From: Aerophototrophica crusticola
GTDB taxonomy: Bacteria > Pseudomonadota > Alphaproteobacteria > Azospirillales > Azospirillaceae
Assembly (NCBI GenBank): GCA_001939945.1
Contig: MOEB01000015.1
Span: 39,896-103,895 of the forward strand
Direction of reading: 5' to 3'
DNA: 64,000 nucleotides
This document shows positions 8,123 through 17,094 of this stretch, one piece after another; positions within the stretch are counted from its first letter, which is position 1; every line of letters begins with the position of its first letter. Under the pieces are notes generated by a model. It saw only the letters and a program-made list of their open reading frames with translations, was not told the origin of the DNA and ran no database searches. The translations under genes were made by a program, and so were the position numbers.

Positions 8123-10516
8123 GTGAGCATGGGTCGGACGCGGCGGGGCCTTGGGCGCCGGGTGTTGAGGGGTTTGGGCATCGGGGCAGGCGCCCTGTTC
8201 CTGCTGGTGCTGGTCCTGGTGGCCGGGTTGGCGGCCAATCTGGCCCTGTCGCTCTACCGAAGCGAGCCGGTGCTGGAGGGGACCATGCCCCTGGCCGGCC
8301 TGTCCGGGCCGGTGGCCGTGGAGCGGGACGCGGCGGGCGTGCCCGTGATCCGCGGCAAGAGCCGGGTGGACGTGGCCCGCGCGCTGGGCTTCCTGCACGG
8401 GCAGGAGCGGTTCTTCCAGATGGACCTGCAACGCCGCCTGGCCGCGGGGGAGTTGGCGGAGGTCACCGGCGTCCCCGCGCTGGAGTTCGACCGCCGCACC
8501 CGCATCCACCGCTTCCGCCCCCGCGCCCAGGCCATCGTCGAGGCATTGGCGCCGGAGGAGCGGGCCTTGCTGGACGCCTATGCCGCCGGGGTCAATGCAG
8601 GCCTGTCCAGCCTGGGGGCCCGGCCCTTCGAGTATGCCCTGCTGCTGGACGGGCCGAAGCCCTGGCAGCCGGAGGACACGATCCTGACCGTGTTCGCCAT
8701 GGCCATCCAGCTCCAGTCCCTGGACGGGCGGGGGGAGCGGCAGTATGCGGAGGCCGTGGAGACGCTGGGCCAACCGGCGGCGGATTTCCTGTTCCCCCGC
8801 GGGTCCTTGTGGGACAGCCCCCTGGACGGCAGCCGGCTGGACGACCCGCCCCTGCCCAACGCCATGCCCAGGCCGAAACAGGCCGACGGCAGCGCGAGCC
8901 TGGAGGAGCCGCCGCCCGCCCGGGGCAGCAACGCCTGGGCCGTGGGCGGCGCCCTGACGGGGACGGGGGCCGCCCTGGTGGCGGACGACATGCATCTGGG
9001 CCTGTCCATGCCCAACACCTGGTACCGGGCGCGGCTGGTGGTGGAGGAGGTGCTTGACATCACCGGCGTGACCCTGCCGGGCACCCCCATCACCGTGGCC
9101 GGCAGCAACGGCCGCATCGCCTGGGGCTTCACCAACAGCTACATCGACACGTCGGACCTGGTGCTGCTGGAACCGGTGGAGGGCCAGCCGCCCGGCACCT
9201 ACCGCACCCCCGACGGGCCCAAGGCCGTGACGGTGGTGGAGGAGCAGCTCTGCGCCCGCCTTGCGGGATGTGAGGCGCTGACGGTGGAGGAGACCATCTG
9301 GGGCCCCGTCGTCCACACGGACGAGCAGGGCCGCAAATACGCCTATCGCTGGACCGCCCATGAGCGGGACGCCGTGCGCCTGGCCCCCATGCTGGAACTG
9401 GAGCAGGCGGGAACCGTGGCGGAGGCCGTGGGCATCGCCCACCGGGCCCGCATCCCGCAGCAGAACTTCGTCGTCGGCGACCGGGAGGGCAGCGTCGCCT
9501 GGACCATCATCGGCGCCGTCCCCGCCCGCTTCGGCCATGACGGGCGGGTGCCCGTGAGCTGGGCCGACGGGACCCGGGGCTGGCTGGGCACCCTGCCGGC
9601 GGAGGCCATCCCCGTGGTGCTGAACCCGGATGACCACCGCATCTGGACCGCCAACACCCGCGTGCTGGGCGGGGAGGCCTATGCCAAGCTGGGGGATGGC
9701 GGCTATGATTTGGGCGCCCGCGCCCGCCAGATCCGTGACGCCCTGTTCGCCAAGGACCGCTTCGCCCCGGCGGACATGCTGGCCATCCAGTTGGACGACA
9801 GCTCCGTGATGCTGGGCTTCTGGCAGGAACAGTTGCTGAAGGTGCTGGAGGCCCGGGCGGGGGACAAGGACCTGGCCCCCTGGCTGCCCTTCGTCCGCGA
9901 CTGGGGCGGGCGGGCGGTGCCGGACAGCGTGGGCTACCGGCTGGTGCGCGGCTTCCGGTCGGAGTTCCTGCGCCTGGTGCATGAGGGATATCTGGGCAAG
10001 CCCGTGGCAGGCCGAGGCCGCGACCGCAGCCGCTATGGCGCCCATGTGGAGGGCAGCATGCGCCGCCTGCTGGAGCAGCGCCCCGCCGGGCTGGTGCCGG
10101 ACGGGTACAAGGATTGGGACGCGGTGATCGACGCCGCCCTGGCCGGGGTGAAGGGCAGCATCGAGGGCGACGTGAAGGACTTCACCTGGGGGGAGCGGGC
10201 GGTGGCCGGGGTCAGGCACCCGCTGGCCCGCATCATCCCGGGCTTAAGCCTGCTGACCGACCCGCCGGAGCAGCCCGTGCCCGGTGACACCTACCAACCC
10301 CGCGCCCAGGCCCCCGGCTTCGGCGCCAGCCAGCGCTTCGCCGTGTCGCCGGGGCATGAGGCCGACGGCATCTTCCACATGCCCGGCGGCCAGAGCGGCC
10401 ACCCCTGGTCCCCCTACTACCTGGCCGGCCACACGGACTGGCTGGAAGGCCGCCCCACCCCGTTCCTGCCCGGCCCGGCCAAGTGGGTGCTGACGCTGGA
10501 GCCGGGCGGGGGTTGA
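8123..10516 (+). CDS. Penicillin acylase family protein (Ntn hydrolase)
   Basis: 797 aa. An Arg-rich start and one hydrophobic helix (about 17-40) anchor or export it. The alpha-chain region contains GFLHGQERFFQMD, then a linker, and the autocatalytic site GSNAWAV where Ser269 becomes the N-terminal nucleophile of the beta chain. Further family features are NTWYRARL and GFTNSYIDTSDL. The family hydrolyses amide bonds in beta-lactams, acyl-homoserine lactones or other N-acyl compounds; the substrate here cannot be read from sequence. It probably acts in the periplasm. Confidence 0.9.
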   Translation: MSMGRTRRGLGRRVLRGLGIGAGALFLLVLVLVAGLAANLALSLYRSEPVLEGTMPLAGLSGPVAVERDAAGVPVIRGKSRVDVARALGFLHGQERFFQMDLQRRLAAGELAEVTGVPALEFDRRTRIHRFRPRAQAIVEALAPEERALLDAYAAGVNAGLSSLGARPFEYALLLDGPKPWQPEDTILTVFAMAIQLQSLDGRGERQYAEAVETLGQPAADFLFPRGSLWDSPLDGSRLDDPPLPNAMPRPKQADGSASLEEPPPARGSNAWAVGGALTGTGAALVADDMHLGLSMPNTWYRARLVVEEVLDITGVTLPGTPITVAGSNGRIAWGFTNSYIDTSDLVLLEPVEGQPPGTYRTPDGPKAVTVVEEQLCARLAGCEALTVEETIWGPVVHTDEQGRKYAYRWTAHERDAVRLAPMLELEQAGTVAEAVGIAHRARIPQQNFVVGDREGSVAWTIIGAVPARFGHDGRVPVSWADGTRGWLGTLPAEAIPVVLNPDDHRIWTANTRVLGGEAYAKLGDGGYDLGARARQIRDALFAKDRFAPADMLAIQLDDSSVMLGFWQEQLLKVLEARAGDKDLAPWLPFVRDWGGRAVPDSVGYRLVRGFRSEFLRLVHEGYLGKPVAGRGRDRSRYGAHVEGSMRRLLEQRPAGLVPDGYKDWDAVIDAALAGVKGSIEGDVKDFTWGERAVAGVRHPLARIIPGLSLLTDPPEQPVPGDTYQPRAQAPGFGASQRFAVSPGHEADGIFHMPGGQSGHPWSPYYLAGHTDWLEGRPTPFLPGPAKWVLTLEPGGG

Positions 10517-10560
10517 CAAGTATACATGATGTGCTTTCATTGCTGTCATTGACAGCACAT
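10513..10560 (+). promoter_or_regulatory. Candidate promoter and operator for the toxin-antitoxin pair
   Basis: TTGACA at 10513-10518 may be a -35 box. The imperfect inverted repeat ATGTGCTTTCA (from 10529) / TTGACAGCACAT (to 10560) overlaps the expected -10 region and ends 14 bases before the antitoxin start, the usual place for autoregulation by a ribbon-helix-helix antitoxin. Confidence 0.5.
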
Positions 10561-10574
10561 GCCGGGAACAGGCC

Positions 10575-10856
10575 ATGCCGACCCTGACCGTCCGCAACCT
10601 TGATGAGGATACCGTGCGCAAGCTCCGCATCCGTGCCGCCGAGAATGGCCGGTCGGCGGAGGCGGAGCATCGGGAAATCCTGCAACAGGCGCTGGGGACG
10701 GCGTCCCGGGAGCCGAGCCGGGCGGAGATGGCGGACCGGCTGGCCGCGTTCCGCAAGCAGGTCGCGCCCAGCCCCGACGGCACCATCCTGGGGCTGTTGC
10801 GGGAGACCCGCGGCGCCCAGGTCCGGCGGCTGACCGGGTCGGATGAGGGCATGTAA
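10575..10856 (+). CDS. FitA-like ribbon-helix-helix antitoxin
   Basis: 93 aa. The N-terminus PTLTVRNLDEDTVRKLRIRA followed by NGRSAEAEHREIL is the standard FitA-type RHH DNA-binding fold; the Arg-rich C-terminal tail would wrap the toxin. Three bases separate it from the toxin gene. It neutralises the PIN toxin and with it likely binds the palindrome upstream. It lies 58 bp after the acylase gene but has its own promoter-like sequence. Confidence 0.85.
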   Translation: MPTLTVRNLDEDTVRKLRIRAAENGRSAEAEHREILQQALGTASREPSRAEMADRLAAFRKQVAPSPDGTILGLLRETRGAQVRRLTGSDEGM

Positions 10857-10859
10857 CCC

Positions 10860-11309
10860 GTGGTTTGGGTCCTTGACGCCTCCGTCGCGCTGAAGCTGGT
10901 GCTTGAGGAGCCTGAGAGCGAGCTTGCTGACCGGCTTTATCGGTCTGGGCCAGAGCTTGTCGTCCCGGATTTCTGGCTGAACGAGGCGTGCAACGTCATC
11001 TGGTTGCAGGCGCACCGGGGCCTGTGGTCGCCGGAGCATGCGCGGCAGGGCTTTGCCTTCATCCGGGATTACCTTCCACAGAAGAGGACATCCGGCATGG
11101 ACCTGCATGGCCCGGCGCTGGAGATCGGGCTGTCCATCAACCATTCCCCCTATGACTGCCTGTACGCCGCCTTCGCGCTGGGAATAGGGGCCGAGCGGCT
11201 GGTCCTTTCCGACAAGCCGTTCGAGCGGGCCTTGCGCCAGTCAGGCCATGCAGGCTTGGCGAGGCTTCCGATCACCCTCGGCGAATGGGCCGCGGGCAGC
11301 CACCACTGA
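10860..11309 (+). CDS. PIN-domain ribonuclease toxin (VapC/FitB type)
   Basis: 149 aa, GTG start three bases after the antitoxin stop. PIN acidic residues are visible: DAS near the N-terminus, a Glu in WLNEACN, and Asp in SPYDCLYAAFA plus LSDKPF. These bind Mg2+/Mn2+ for RNA cleavage. It pairs with the RHH protein at 10575. First of five toxin-antitoxin modules in the window. It is intact, so presumably functional. Confidence 0.87.
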   Translation: MVWVLDASVALKLVLEEPESELADRLYRSGPELVVPDFWLNEACNVIWLQAHRGLWSPEHARQGFAFIRDYLPQKRTSGMDLHGPALEIGLSINHSPYDCLYAAFALGIGAERLVLSDKPFERALRQSGHAGLARLPITLGEWAAGSHH

Positions 11310-11320
11310 TGCCGATGGCT

Positions 11321-11503
11321 GCTGATCGCGACCGATCAGCAACCCCCTCAAGCGCCGGGCGGGCGCATCCGCGCCCTTGGCTTACGCGACCACGAGGTCG
11401 CGGGCCGGCGGCCTTGTTCGTGTTCCCTCAGGCGCCGGGCGGGCGCATCCGCGCCCTTGGCTTGCGCGGGCACGCGCCCGCGGGCCGGCGGTCGCCGGCC
11501 TCG
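11321..11503 (+). repeat. Covarying-hairpin repeat family, two tandem units (A1, A2)
   Basis: Unit A1 (11321-11414) has a GATCG hairpin, a GGGCGC-ATCC-GCGCCC hairpin, the linker TTGGCTTA, then CGCGACC-ACGA-GGTCGCG. Unit A2 (11425-11503) repeats the series with CGCGGGC-ACGC-GCCCGCG and ends in the stem GGCCGGCG-GT-CGCCGGCC. Arms differ between units but always pair. The repeat fills the 400-bp gap between the PIN toxin and emrA; nothing else is visible there except the efflux promoter. Confidence 0.85.
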
Positions 11504-11659
11504 AAGTGCATGAGGTCATGCGCTTGGCTTGACCCTCCCCGACACCCCATGCCATCTGCCAATGCCCCCACGGCATGGCTGGCCTCCCAATTTCCATACT
11601 CGCCAGTTCCGTTTCCCGGTTGACCCCAGTCCGGGTGCGGCTACATCCTCAGCCCAGAT

Positions 11660-11674
11660 ACTGGACCGTCCAGT
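11660..11674. promoter_or_regulatory. Candidate TetR-family operator upstream of emrA
   Basis: ACTGGACCGTCCAGT is a palindrome with 7-bp arms around one central base, a layout typical of TetR operators. It lies 36 bp before the emrA start, and the last gene of the same operon encodes a TetR protein, so autoregulated repression is the likely mode. Confidence 0.6.
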
Positions 11675-11710
11675 TTGCTAATTGGGCGGTCGGGCGAAGG
11701 GGTCAGTGCC

Positions 11711-12769
11711 ATGAAGAAGCGGATCGGGTTGCTGCTGGTGCCGGTGCTGTTGGCGGGGGCCGCCTGGGGCGGGTGGCACTGGTGGACGGTGGCGCGCTTC
11801 GTGGAGAGCACGGACAACGCCTATGTCCAGGCGGACATCACCACCATCAGCCCGCGGGTGGAGGGGTATGTCGCTGCCGTGCCGGTGGTGGACAACCAGC
11901 CGATCCGGGCCGGCGACGTGCTGGCCAGCATCGACGACCGGGACTTCCGCGCCCGGGTGGACCAGGCCCGCGCCCGGATCGCGGCGCAGGAAGCCGCCAT
12001 CGCCAACATCGACAGCCGCCTGTCCCTGGAGCAGGCCCTGATCAACCGGGCGGAGGCGGACGTGGCCTCTGCCCAGGCCGACCTGAACCGGGCAGAGGCG
12101 GACCGCAAGCGCTATGCCGCCCTGGCGGGCCGCGACTTCGCCAGCCAGCAGACCCTGAGCAACACCGTGGCCGACGCGGAAAAGGCCCAGGCGGCCCTGC
12201 GCCGCGCCCAGGCCGCCCTGGTGGCGGAAAGGGACCAGGTGGCGGTGCTGGAGACGGAGAAGGCCCGCGCCCGCGCCACCCTGGCGGAGCTGAAAGCCGC
12301 CCTGTCCCTGGCGGAGAACGACCTGGAAAAGACCGTCATCCGCGCCCCGGTGGATGGCGTGGTGGGCAACCAGGCGGCCCGGGTGGGCCAGTATGTCCGG
12401 CCGGGCACCCAGCTGATGGCCGTGGTGCCGGTCCAGGCTGCCTATGTCACCGCCAACTTCAAGGAGACCCAGATCGAGGGGCTGCGCGTGGGCCAGAAGG
12501 TCACGGTGGCGGTGGACGCCTTCCCCGACCTGAAGGCGGAGGGCCGGATCGAGAGCCTGTCCCCGGCCTCTGGCGCCCAGTTCAGCCTGCTGCCGCCGGA
12601 GAACGCCACCGGCAACTTCACCAAGATCGTCCAGCGCGTGCCCGTCCGCGTGTCCCTGCCCCAGGACGGCCCCCTGGCCGGCCTGCTGCGCCCCGGCCTG
12701 TCCGTGGTGGTGGAGGTGGACACCCGCGACAAGGCCGACCAGCCGAAGCCGCAGGTGGCGGCGCGGTAA
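11711..12769 (+). CDS. emrA: EmrA/HlyD-type membrane fusion protein of a multidrug efflux system
   Basis: 352 aa. One N-terminal membrane helix, then DNAYVQADITTISPRVEGYV (first biotinyl-lipoyl half), a long coiled coil (about 95-200), the second lipoyl half with APVDGVVGN, and a beta-barrel (TANFKETQIEGLRVGQ). It links the inner-membrane pump EmrB to an outer-membrane channel, which is not encoded here. First gene of emrA-emrB-tetR. The ATG at 11711 directly precedes the charged MKKR and hydrophobic segment. Confidence 0.9.
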   Translation: MKKRIGLLLVPVLLAGAAWGGWHWWTVARFVESTDNAYVQADITTISPRVEGYVAAVPVVDNQPIRAGDVLASIDDRDFRARVDQARARIAAQEAAIANIDSRLSLEQALINRAEADVASAQADLNRAEADRKRYAALAGRDFASQQTLSNTVADAEKAQAALRRAQAALVAERDQVAVLETEKARARATLAELKAALSLAENDLEKTVIRAPVDGVVGNQAARVGQYVRPGTQLMAVVPVQAAYVTANFKETQIEGLRVGQKVTVAVDAFPDLKAEGRIESLSPASGAQFSLLPPENATGNFTKIVQRVPVRVSLPQDGPLAGLLRPGLSVVVEVDTRDKADQPKPQVAAR

Positions 12770-12774
12770 CCTTG

Positions 12775-12972
12775 TTCCCTCTCCCTGGGGAGGGGGTGGC
12801 GCGATAGCGCCGGGTGAGGGAGGTGGGCGTAGGGACCTACCGTCTTTCTGCTAAAGCCCCCTCACCCCGACCCTCTCACCGGTGGGGAGAGGGGGGATCG
12901 TCTCGAGGAACCCGTCTCCCTAACCCGGCCGCCGCGCGGCCACCCTCTCCCCAGGGAGAGGGGAAAGGGGTC
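12775..12972. repeat. CCCTCTCC/GGGTGAGGG intergenic repeat, copy 1
   Basis: The repeat contains CCCTCTCC arms, a GGCGCGATAGCGCC palindrome, GGGTGAGGGAGGTGGG, and further inverted copies of the same words. Copy 2 at 59499-59866 shares a 40-plus-base block with few differences. It separates emrA from emrB inside one operon, so it must be transcribed and read through. Confidence 0.8.
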
Positions 12973-12976
12973 CATC

Positions 12977-14581
12977 ATGACCGCCACCACCGCCGACGAC
13001 ATCCCGGCACCGCCGGCCCCGCCCGCCCCGCCGGCGGCGCAGAAGCTGTCGGCCCGCACCCTGGTGGGCTTCGTCGCCATGGTGTTCGGGATGTTCATGG
13101 CGATCCTGGACATCCAGATCGTCGCCAGCAGCCTGACCCAGATCCAGGCGGGCGTCGCCGCCAGCGCGGATGAGATCGTCTGGGTCCAGACCAGCTACCT
13201 GATCGCGGAGGTCGTGATGATCCCGCTGTCGGGCTACCTGTCGCGGCTGTTGAGCACCCGGGTGCTGTTCACCGTGTCGGCCCTGGGCTTCACGGCCATG
13301 AGCTTCCTCTGCGCCCAGTCCAGCAGCATTGACGAGTTGGTGCTGTGGCGTACGCTGCAGGGCTTCATCGGCGGCGGCATGATCCCCACCGTCTTCGCCA
13401 CCAGCTTCATGGCCTTCCCGCCATCGAAGCGCGCCCCCGTGACCGTGGTCATCGGGCTGGTGGCCACCCTGGGCCCCACCATCGGCCCCACCCTGGGCGG
13501 CTACCTGACGGAGCAGTTCAGCTGGCACTGGCTGTTCCTGATCAACCTGGTGCCGGGGCTGCTGGTGGCCGCCACCGTCTGGCGCTGCATCGACATCGAC
13601 AAGCCCGACTGGTCCCTGCTGAAGGGGATCGACATCATCGGCATGGTGCTGATGGCCCTGTTCCTGGGCAGCCTGGAATACGTGATCGAGGAGGGCGCCC
13701 GGAACCAGTGGTTCGAGGATGAGCACATCGTCCGGTTCAGCATCCTGGCCGGCGTGTCCGGCGTGCTGTTCCTGTGGCGGGTGCTGACCTACCGCCAGCC
13801 CATCGTGGACCTGAGGGCGCTTCGCAACTTCAACTTCGCCATGGGCAGCGTCTATGGCTTCATCATCGGCATCGGGCTCTATGGCTCGGTCTATGTGCTG
13901 CCCCTGTTCCTGGGCCAGGTGCGGGGCCTGAACGCCCAGCAGATCGGCGCCACCATGTTCGTCACCGGCGTCTGCCAGTTCCTGTCCAGCCCCATCGCCG
14001 GCGTGCTGTCGTCCAAGGTGGACGTGCGCAAGGTGCTGGCCGTGGGCTTCATCCTGCTGGCCACCAGCTTCCTCATCAGCACCCCGGTCACGGCGGACTG
14101 GGGCTTCGACCAGTGGTTCCTGCCGCAGGTGCTGCGCGGGGCGGGGCTGATGTTCTGCATCATCCCCATCACCAGCCTGGCCCTGGGCACCCTGCCGATG
14201 GAGGAGGTGAAGAACGCCTCCGGCCTGTTCAACCTGATGCGCAATCTGGGCGGGGCCTTCGGGCTGGCGGGCATCAACACGGTGATCACGGAGCGTACCG
14301 CCCTGCACAGCCAGCGGCTGGCGGAATGGCTGGACCCCAGCCGGCCCGAGGTGGCAGGCTTCCTGGAGGCCATGCAGGCCCGCCTGTCCGCCACCCTGCC
14401 CGGCGACGCCGAGCTGGGCGCCGTCCGTACCCTGGCGGGCATCCTGCGGGCCCAGACCACGGTGATGGTCTTCGCCGACGTGTTCCTGCTGATGGGGATG
14501 GTGTTCGTGCTGGCCCTGGCCACCCTGCCCTTCGTCAAGCGCCCGGTGCTGCGCGGGGCCACCGATTCCGGTGCCCATTGA
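12977..14581 (+). CDS. emrB: EmrB-type major facilitator drug exporter (DHA2 family)
   Basis: 534 aa, consistent with a 14-helix DHA2 transporter. After a Pro/Ala-rich cytoplasmic start comes FMAILDIQIVASSL (motif D1 of DHA2 pumps), then WVQTSYLIAEVV, the antiporter motif C region LGPTIGPTLGGYLTE, and later GLFNLMRNLGGAFGLA. Proton-driven export of hydrophobic compounds together with EmrA. It begins 208 bp after emrA because a dispersed repeat lies between them. Confidence 0.92.
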   Translation: MTATTADDIPAPPAPPAPPAAQKLSARTLVGFVAMVFGMFMAILDIQIVASSLTQIQAGVAASADEIVWVQTSYLIAEVVMIPLSGYLSRLLSTRVLFTVSALGFTAMSFLCAQSSSIDELVLWRTLQGFIGGGMIPTVFATSFMAFPPSKRAPVTVVIGLVATLGPTIGPTLGGYLTEQFSWHWLFLINLVPGLLVAATVWRCIDIDKPDWSLLKGIDIIGMVLMALFLGSLEYVIEEGARNQWFEDEHIVRFSILAGVSGVLFLWRVLTYRQPIVDLRALRNFNFAMGSVYGFIIGIGLYGSVYVLPLFLGQVRGLNAQQIGATMFVTGVCQFLSSPIAGVLSSKVDVRKVLAVGFILLATSFLISTPVTADWGFDQWFLPQVLRGAGLMFCIIPITSLALGTLPMEEVKNASGLFNLMRNLGGAFGLAGINTVITERTALHSQRLAEWLDPSRPEVAGFLEAMQARLSATLPGDAELGAVRTLAGILRAQTTVMVFADVFLLMGMVFVLALATLPFVKRPVLRGATDSGAH

Positions 14582-14588
14582 GGACCCG

Positions 14589-15278
14589 ATGACCACCGAC
14601 ACGGAAGAGACCGGCGCCCGTCGCCCCGGCCGCCCGCCCGACCCCAGGAAGCGCGACGCCATCCTGGCCGCCGCCCAGCTTGTGTTCGTGGCCGACGGCT
14701 ATGCCGCCAGCATGGACCGGATCGCCGAGGAGGCGGGCGTGTCCAAGCAGACCATCTACAAGCATTTCGAGTCCAAGGAACTGCTGTTCGAGGCCATCGT
14801 CCGCCGGCGTTCCGACCGACTGACCGAACCGCTGGTGAACGCCGCCCCCGACGCGGGCGTGGAGACGGTGCTGCACAGCCTGGCCCTGCGCTTCCTGGAG
14901 CTGCTGACCCTGCCGGACTATGCCTGCGTGCTGCGGGTGCTGGTGGGCGCGCAGGGCCAGTTCCCCGGGCTGGCCGACCATTTCTTCGAGGTGGGTCCCC
15001 GCCGTTCCCTGGGCCGCCTGGCCGACTACCTGTCCCGGATGGACCGGCAGGGGGCCTTGCGGGTGCCCGACCCGCTGGCGGCGGCGGAGCAGTTCCTGGG
15101 CCTGGTCAACGGCCAGATCCAGATGCGCATGGTCCTGGGCATCGGCACCGATACCTCTCCCGCGGCGATGGAAGCCCGCGCCCGGGCTGCCGTGGACGTG
15201 TTCCTGCGGGCCTATGGGCGGCGCGAGCCTGCCCCGGCCCCCGAGCCGGGGGCGCCTGAGGGGACACGAATATCGTGA
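14589..15278 (+). CDS. TetR/AcrR-family repressor of the efflux operon
   Basis: 229 aa from the ATG at 14589 (GAGGA upstream). The helix-turn-helix region is RIAEEAGVSKQTIYKHF (about 42-58); the C-terminal ligand domain resembles AefR-type regulators. It begins seven bases after emrB, so it is co-transcribed and probably represses the operon from the palindrome at 11660. The inducer is unknown. An ATG 18 bases upstream would overlap emrB. Confidence 0.88.
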   Translation: MTTDTEETGARRPGRPPDPRKRDAILAAAQLVFVADGYAASMDRIAEEAGVSKQTIYKHFESKELLFEAIVRRRSDRLTEPLVNAAPDAGVETVLHSLALRFLELLTLPDYACVLRVLVGAQGQFPGLADHFFEVGPRRSLGRLADYLSRMDRQGALRVPDPLAAAEQFLGLVNGQIQMRMVLGIGTDTSPAAMEARARAAVDVFLRAYGRREPAPAPEPGAPEGTRIS

Positions 15279-15367
15279 CAAGCATGACCGGCCTGTGCCC
15301 CGCCCCCTTCTCTCCGCCGGGAATGGCTGTATCCTGACCGCACGGTTTGATGGTCGGGAGTGTCCCC

Positions 15368-17092
15368 ATGCGTCGGTGTCTGTTGTGGGCTTGCCTGGGC
15401 TTGGCGCTGGCGGTGTCGCCGGTGGCCGCCGCCCCGGCGCCGGGCCTGGGCACCGCCATGCAGGAACGGCTGACCAAGGGCGTGGGCAGCCCGCGGGGGG
15501 AGCGGGACGGCCAGGACCTTGTCCTGCTGGGCAAGTTCTATGAATCCCGCAACATGGCCCCGGTCTGGCTGGAGGGCGGCAAGCCGGGCCCCCGCGCCGC
15601 CGCCATGCTGGCCGCGCTGAAGGCTTCCGCCCTGGAGGGGCTGGAACCCAAGGATTACGGCGTCAACCGCATCGCCGCCCTGCTGGAGCGGGGCGACAGC
15701 CCGGACGCCCTGGCGGAGCTGGAGCTGCTGCTGACCAAGGGCGCCCTGACCCTGGGCCGCGACCTGGCCAGCGGCCGGCTGGAACCGTCCATCGTGGACC
15801 CGGAGCTGTTCGTGGAGCGGCGGGGCGTGGACCCGCTGGCCCTGCTAGGCAAGGTCACCGGCGCCGCCGACCCCGGCGCGGTGCTGGCCACCCTGCTGCC
15901 CACCCGGATCGAGTATGTGCGCCTGCGCGACGCCCTGGCCCGCTACCGGGACCTGGCCGCCGCCGGCGGCTGGCCGCGGGTGCAGTCGGAGGGGGAGACG
16001 CTGAAGCCCGGCCAGGCGGACCCGCGCGTGCCCTCCATCCGCGAAAGGCTGAAGGTGACGGGGGAGTACCCGGGGGACGCCCCCCTGCCGGAGGACCCCA
16101 CCCTGTATGACCCGGAGCTGGAAAAGGCGGTGGTCACCTTCCAGCGCCGCCACGGGCTGGACCCGGACGGGGCCGTGGGCAAGGGCACCTTCGCGGCCCT
16201 GAACGTGCCGGTGGACCAGCGCATCGGCCAGATCAAGCTGAACATGGAACGCTGGCGCTGGATGCCCGACGACCTCGGCCGGCGTTACCTGATCGTCAAC
16301 CTGGCCGCCTTCGAGCTGGCCCTGTTCGAGGAGGGCAAGGTCGTCCACCAGACCCGGGTGGTGGTGGGCGCCACCAGCACCCGCACGCCGGTGTTCAGTG
16401 AGACCATGACCTTCTTCGAGGTGAACCCCTATTGGCACGTGCCGGTGAAGATCGCCCGGGACGAGATCTTCCCCAAAGCCAAGAAGGACCCGACCTACCT
16501 GGCCCGGGAGGGCTATGTGCTGCTGTCCGATTATACGGAAAGCGCCGTGCCCGTGGACCCGAAGACGGTGGACTGGGCCCAACTGACGCCCCGCACCTTC
16601 CGTTACCGCGTGCGGCAGGAGCCGGGGGACAAGAACAGCCTGGGCCGGATCAAGATGATGTTCCCCAACCAGTGGGACATCTACCTGCACGACACCCCGT
16701 CCAAAAAGCTGTTCGGCCGCGCCACCCGCAGCTTCAGCCATGGCTGCATCCGGGTGGAGAACCCGTTCGACCTGGCGGAGGCCATCCTGCGCGTCACCGG
16801 CACCACGTCCTGGGACCGGGTCAAGCTGGATGAGGCGCTGGCGTCGGGCCAGCGGCAGGTGATCCGGCTGAAGCAGTCCCTGCCCGTGCACATCACCTAC
16901 ATCACCGCCTTCGTGGAGTCCGACGGCACGGTGGATTTCCGCGGCGACGTCTATGGCCGCGACCGGCGGCTGGCCCAGGCGCTGATCGCCTCACGCGTGA
17001 ACTGGCCCGACCTGGCGGCGGAGGCGGCCACCAACCCCGCCGCCAAGGACGCTCCCCCGGTCCCGGCCCAGGCCGCCCCGGTGCGGGAATAG
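15368..17092 (+). CDS. L,D-transpeptidase (YcbB/LdtD type)
   Basis: 574 aa. Signal peptide MRRCLLWACLGLALAV ending near VAAAPAP. Scaffold domain, then a peptidoglycan-binding helix bundle (about 225-275, VVTFQRRHGLDPDGAVGKGT), then the YkuD catalytic domain with SHGCIRVEN, where His458 and Cys460 are the catalytic pair. It makes 3-3 cross-links in periplasmic peptidoglycan. The ATG at 15368 gives the signal; the upstream ATG at 15347 would weaken it. Only two bases separate it from the heme oxygenase gene. Confidence 0.92.
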   Translation: MRRCLLWACLGLALAVSPVAAAPAPGLGTAMQERLTKGVGSPRGERDGQDLVLLGKFYESRNMAPVWLEGGKPGPRAAAMLAALKASALEGLEPKDYGVNRIAALLERGDSPDALAELELLLTKGALTLGRDLASGRLEPSIVDPELFVERRGVDPLALLGKVTGAADPGAVLATLLPTRIEYVRLRDALARYRDLAAAGGWPRVQSEGETLKPGQADPRVPSIRERLKVTGEYPGDAPLPEDPTLYDPELEKAVVTFQRRHGLDPDGAVGKGTFAALNVPVDQRIGQIKLNMERWRWMPDDLGRRYLIVNLAAFELALFEEGKVVHQTRVVVGATSTRTPVFSETMTFFEVNPYWHVPVKIARDEIFPKAKKDPTYLAREGYVLLSDYTESAVPVDPKTVDWAQLTPRTFRYRVRQEPGDKNSLGRIKMMFPNQWDIYLHDTPSKKLFGRATRSFSHGCIRVENPFDLAEAILRVTGTTSWDRVKLDEALASGQRQVIRLKQSLPVHITYITAFVESDGTVDFRGDVYGRDRRLAQALIASRVNWPDLAAEAATNPAAKDAPPVPAQAAPVRE

Positions 17093-17094
17093 GC

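Noticed and set aside
8111..10219. 702-codon minus-strand open frame opposite the penicillin acylase gene
   Set aside because: Gly/His/Gln-rich shadow translation; the plus strand has all acylase motifs.
11321..11503. Possible CRISPR-like array because two near-identical units follow each other
   Set aside because: Only two tandem units, no spacer series of constant length, no cas genes; the same unit occurs singly elsewhere.
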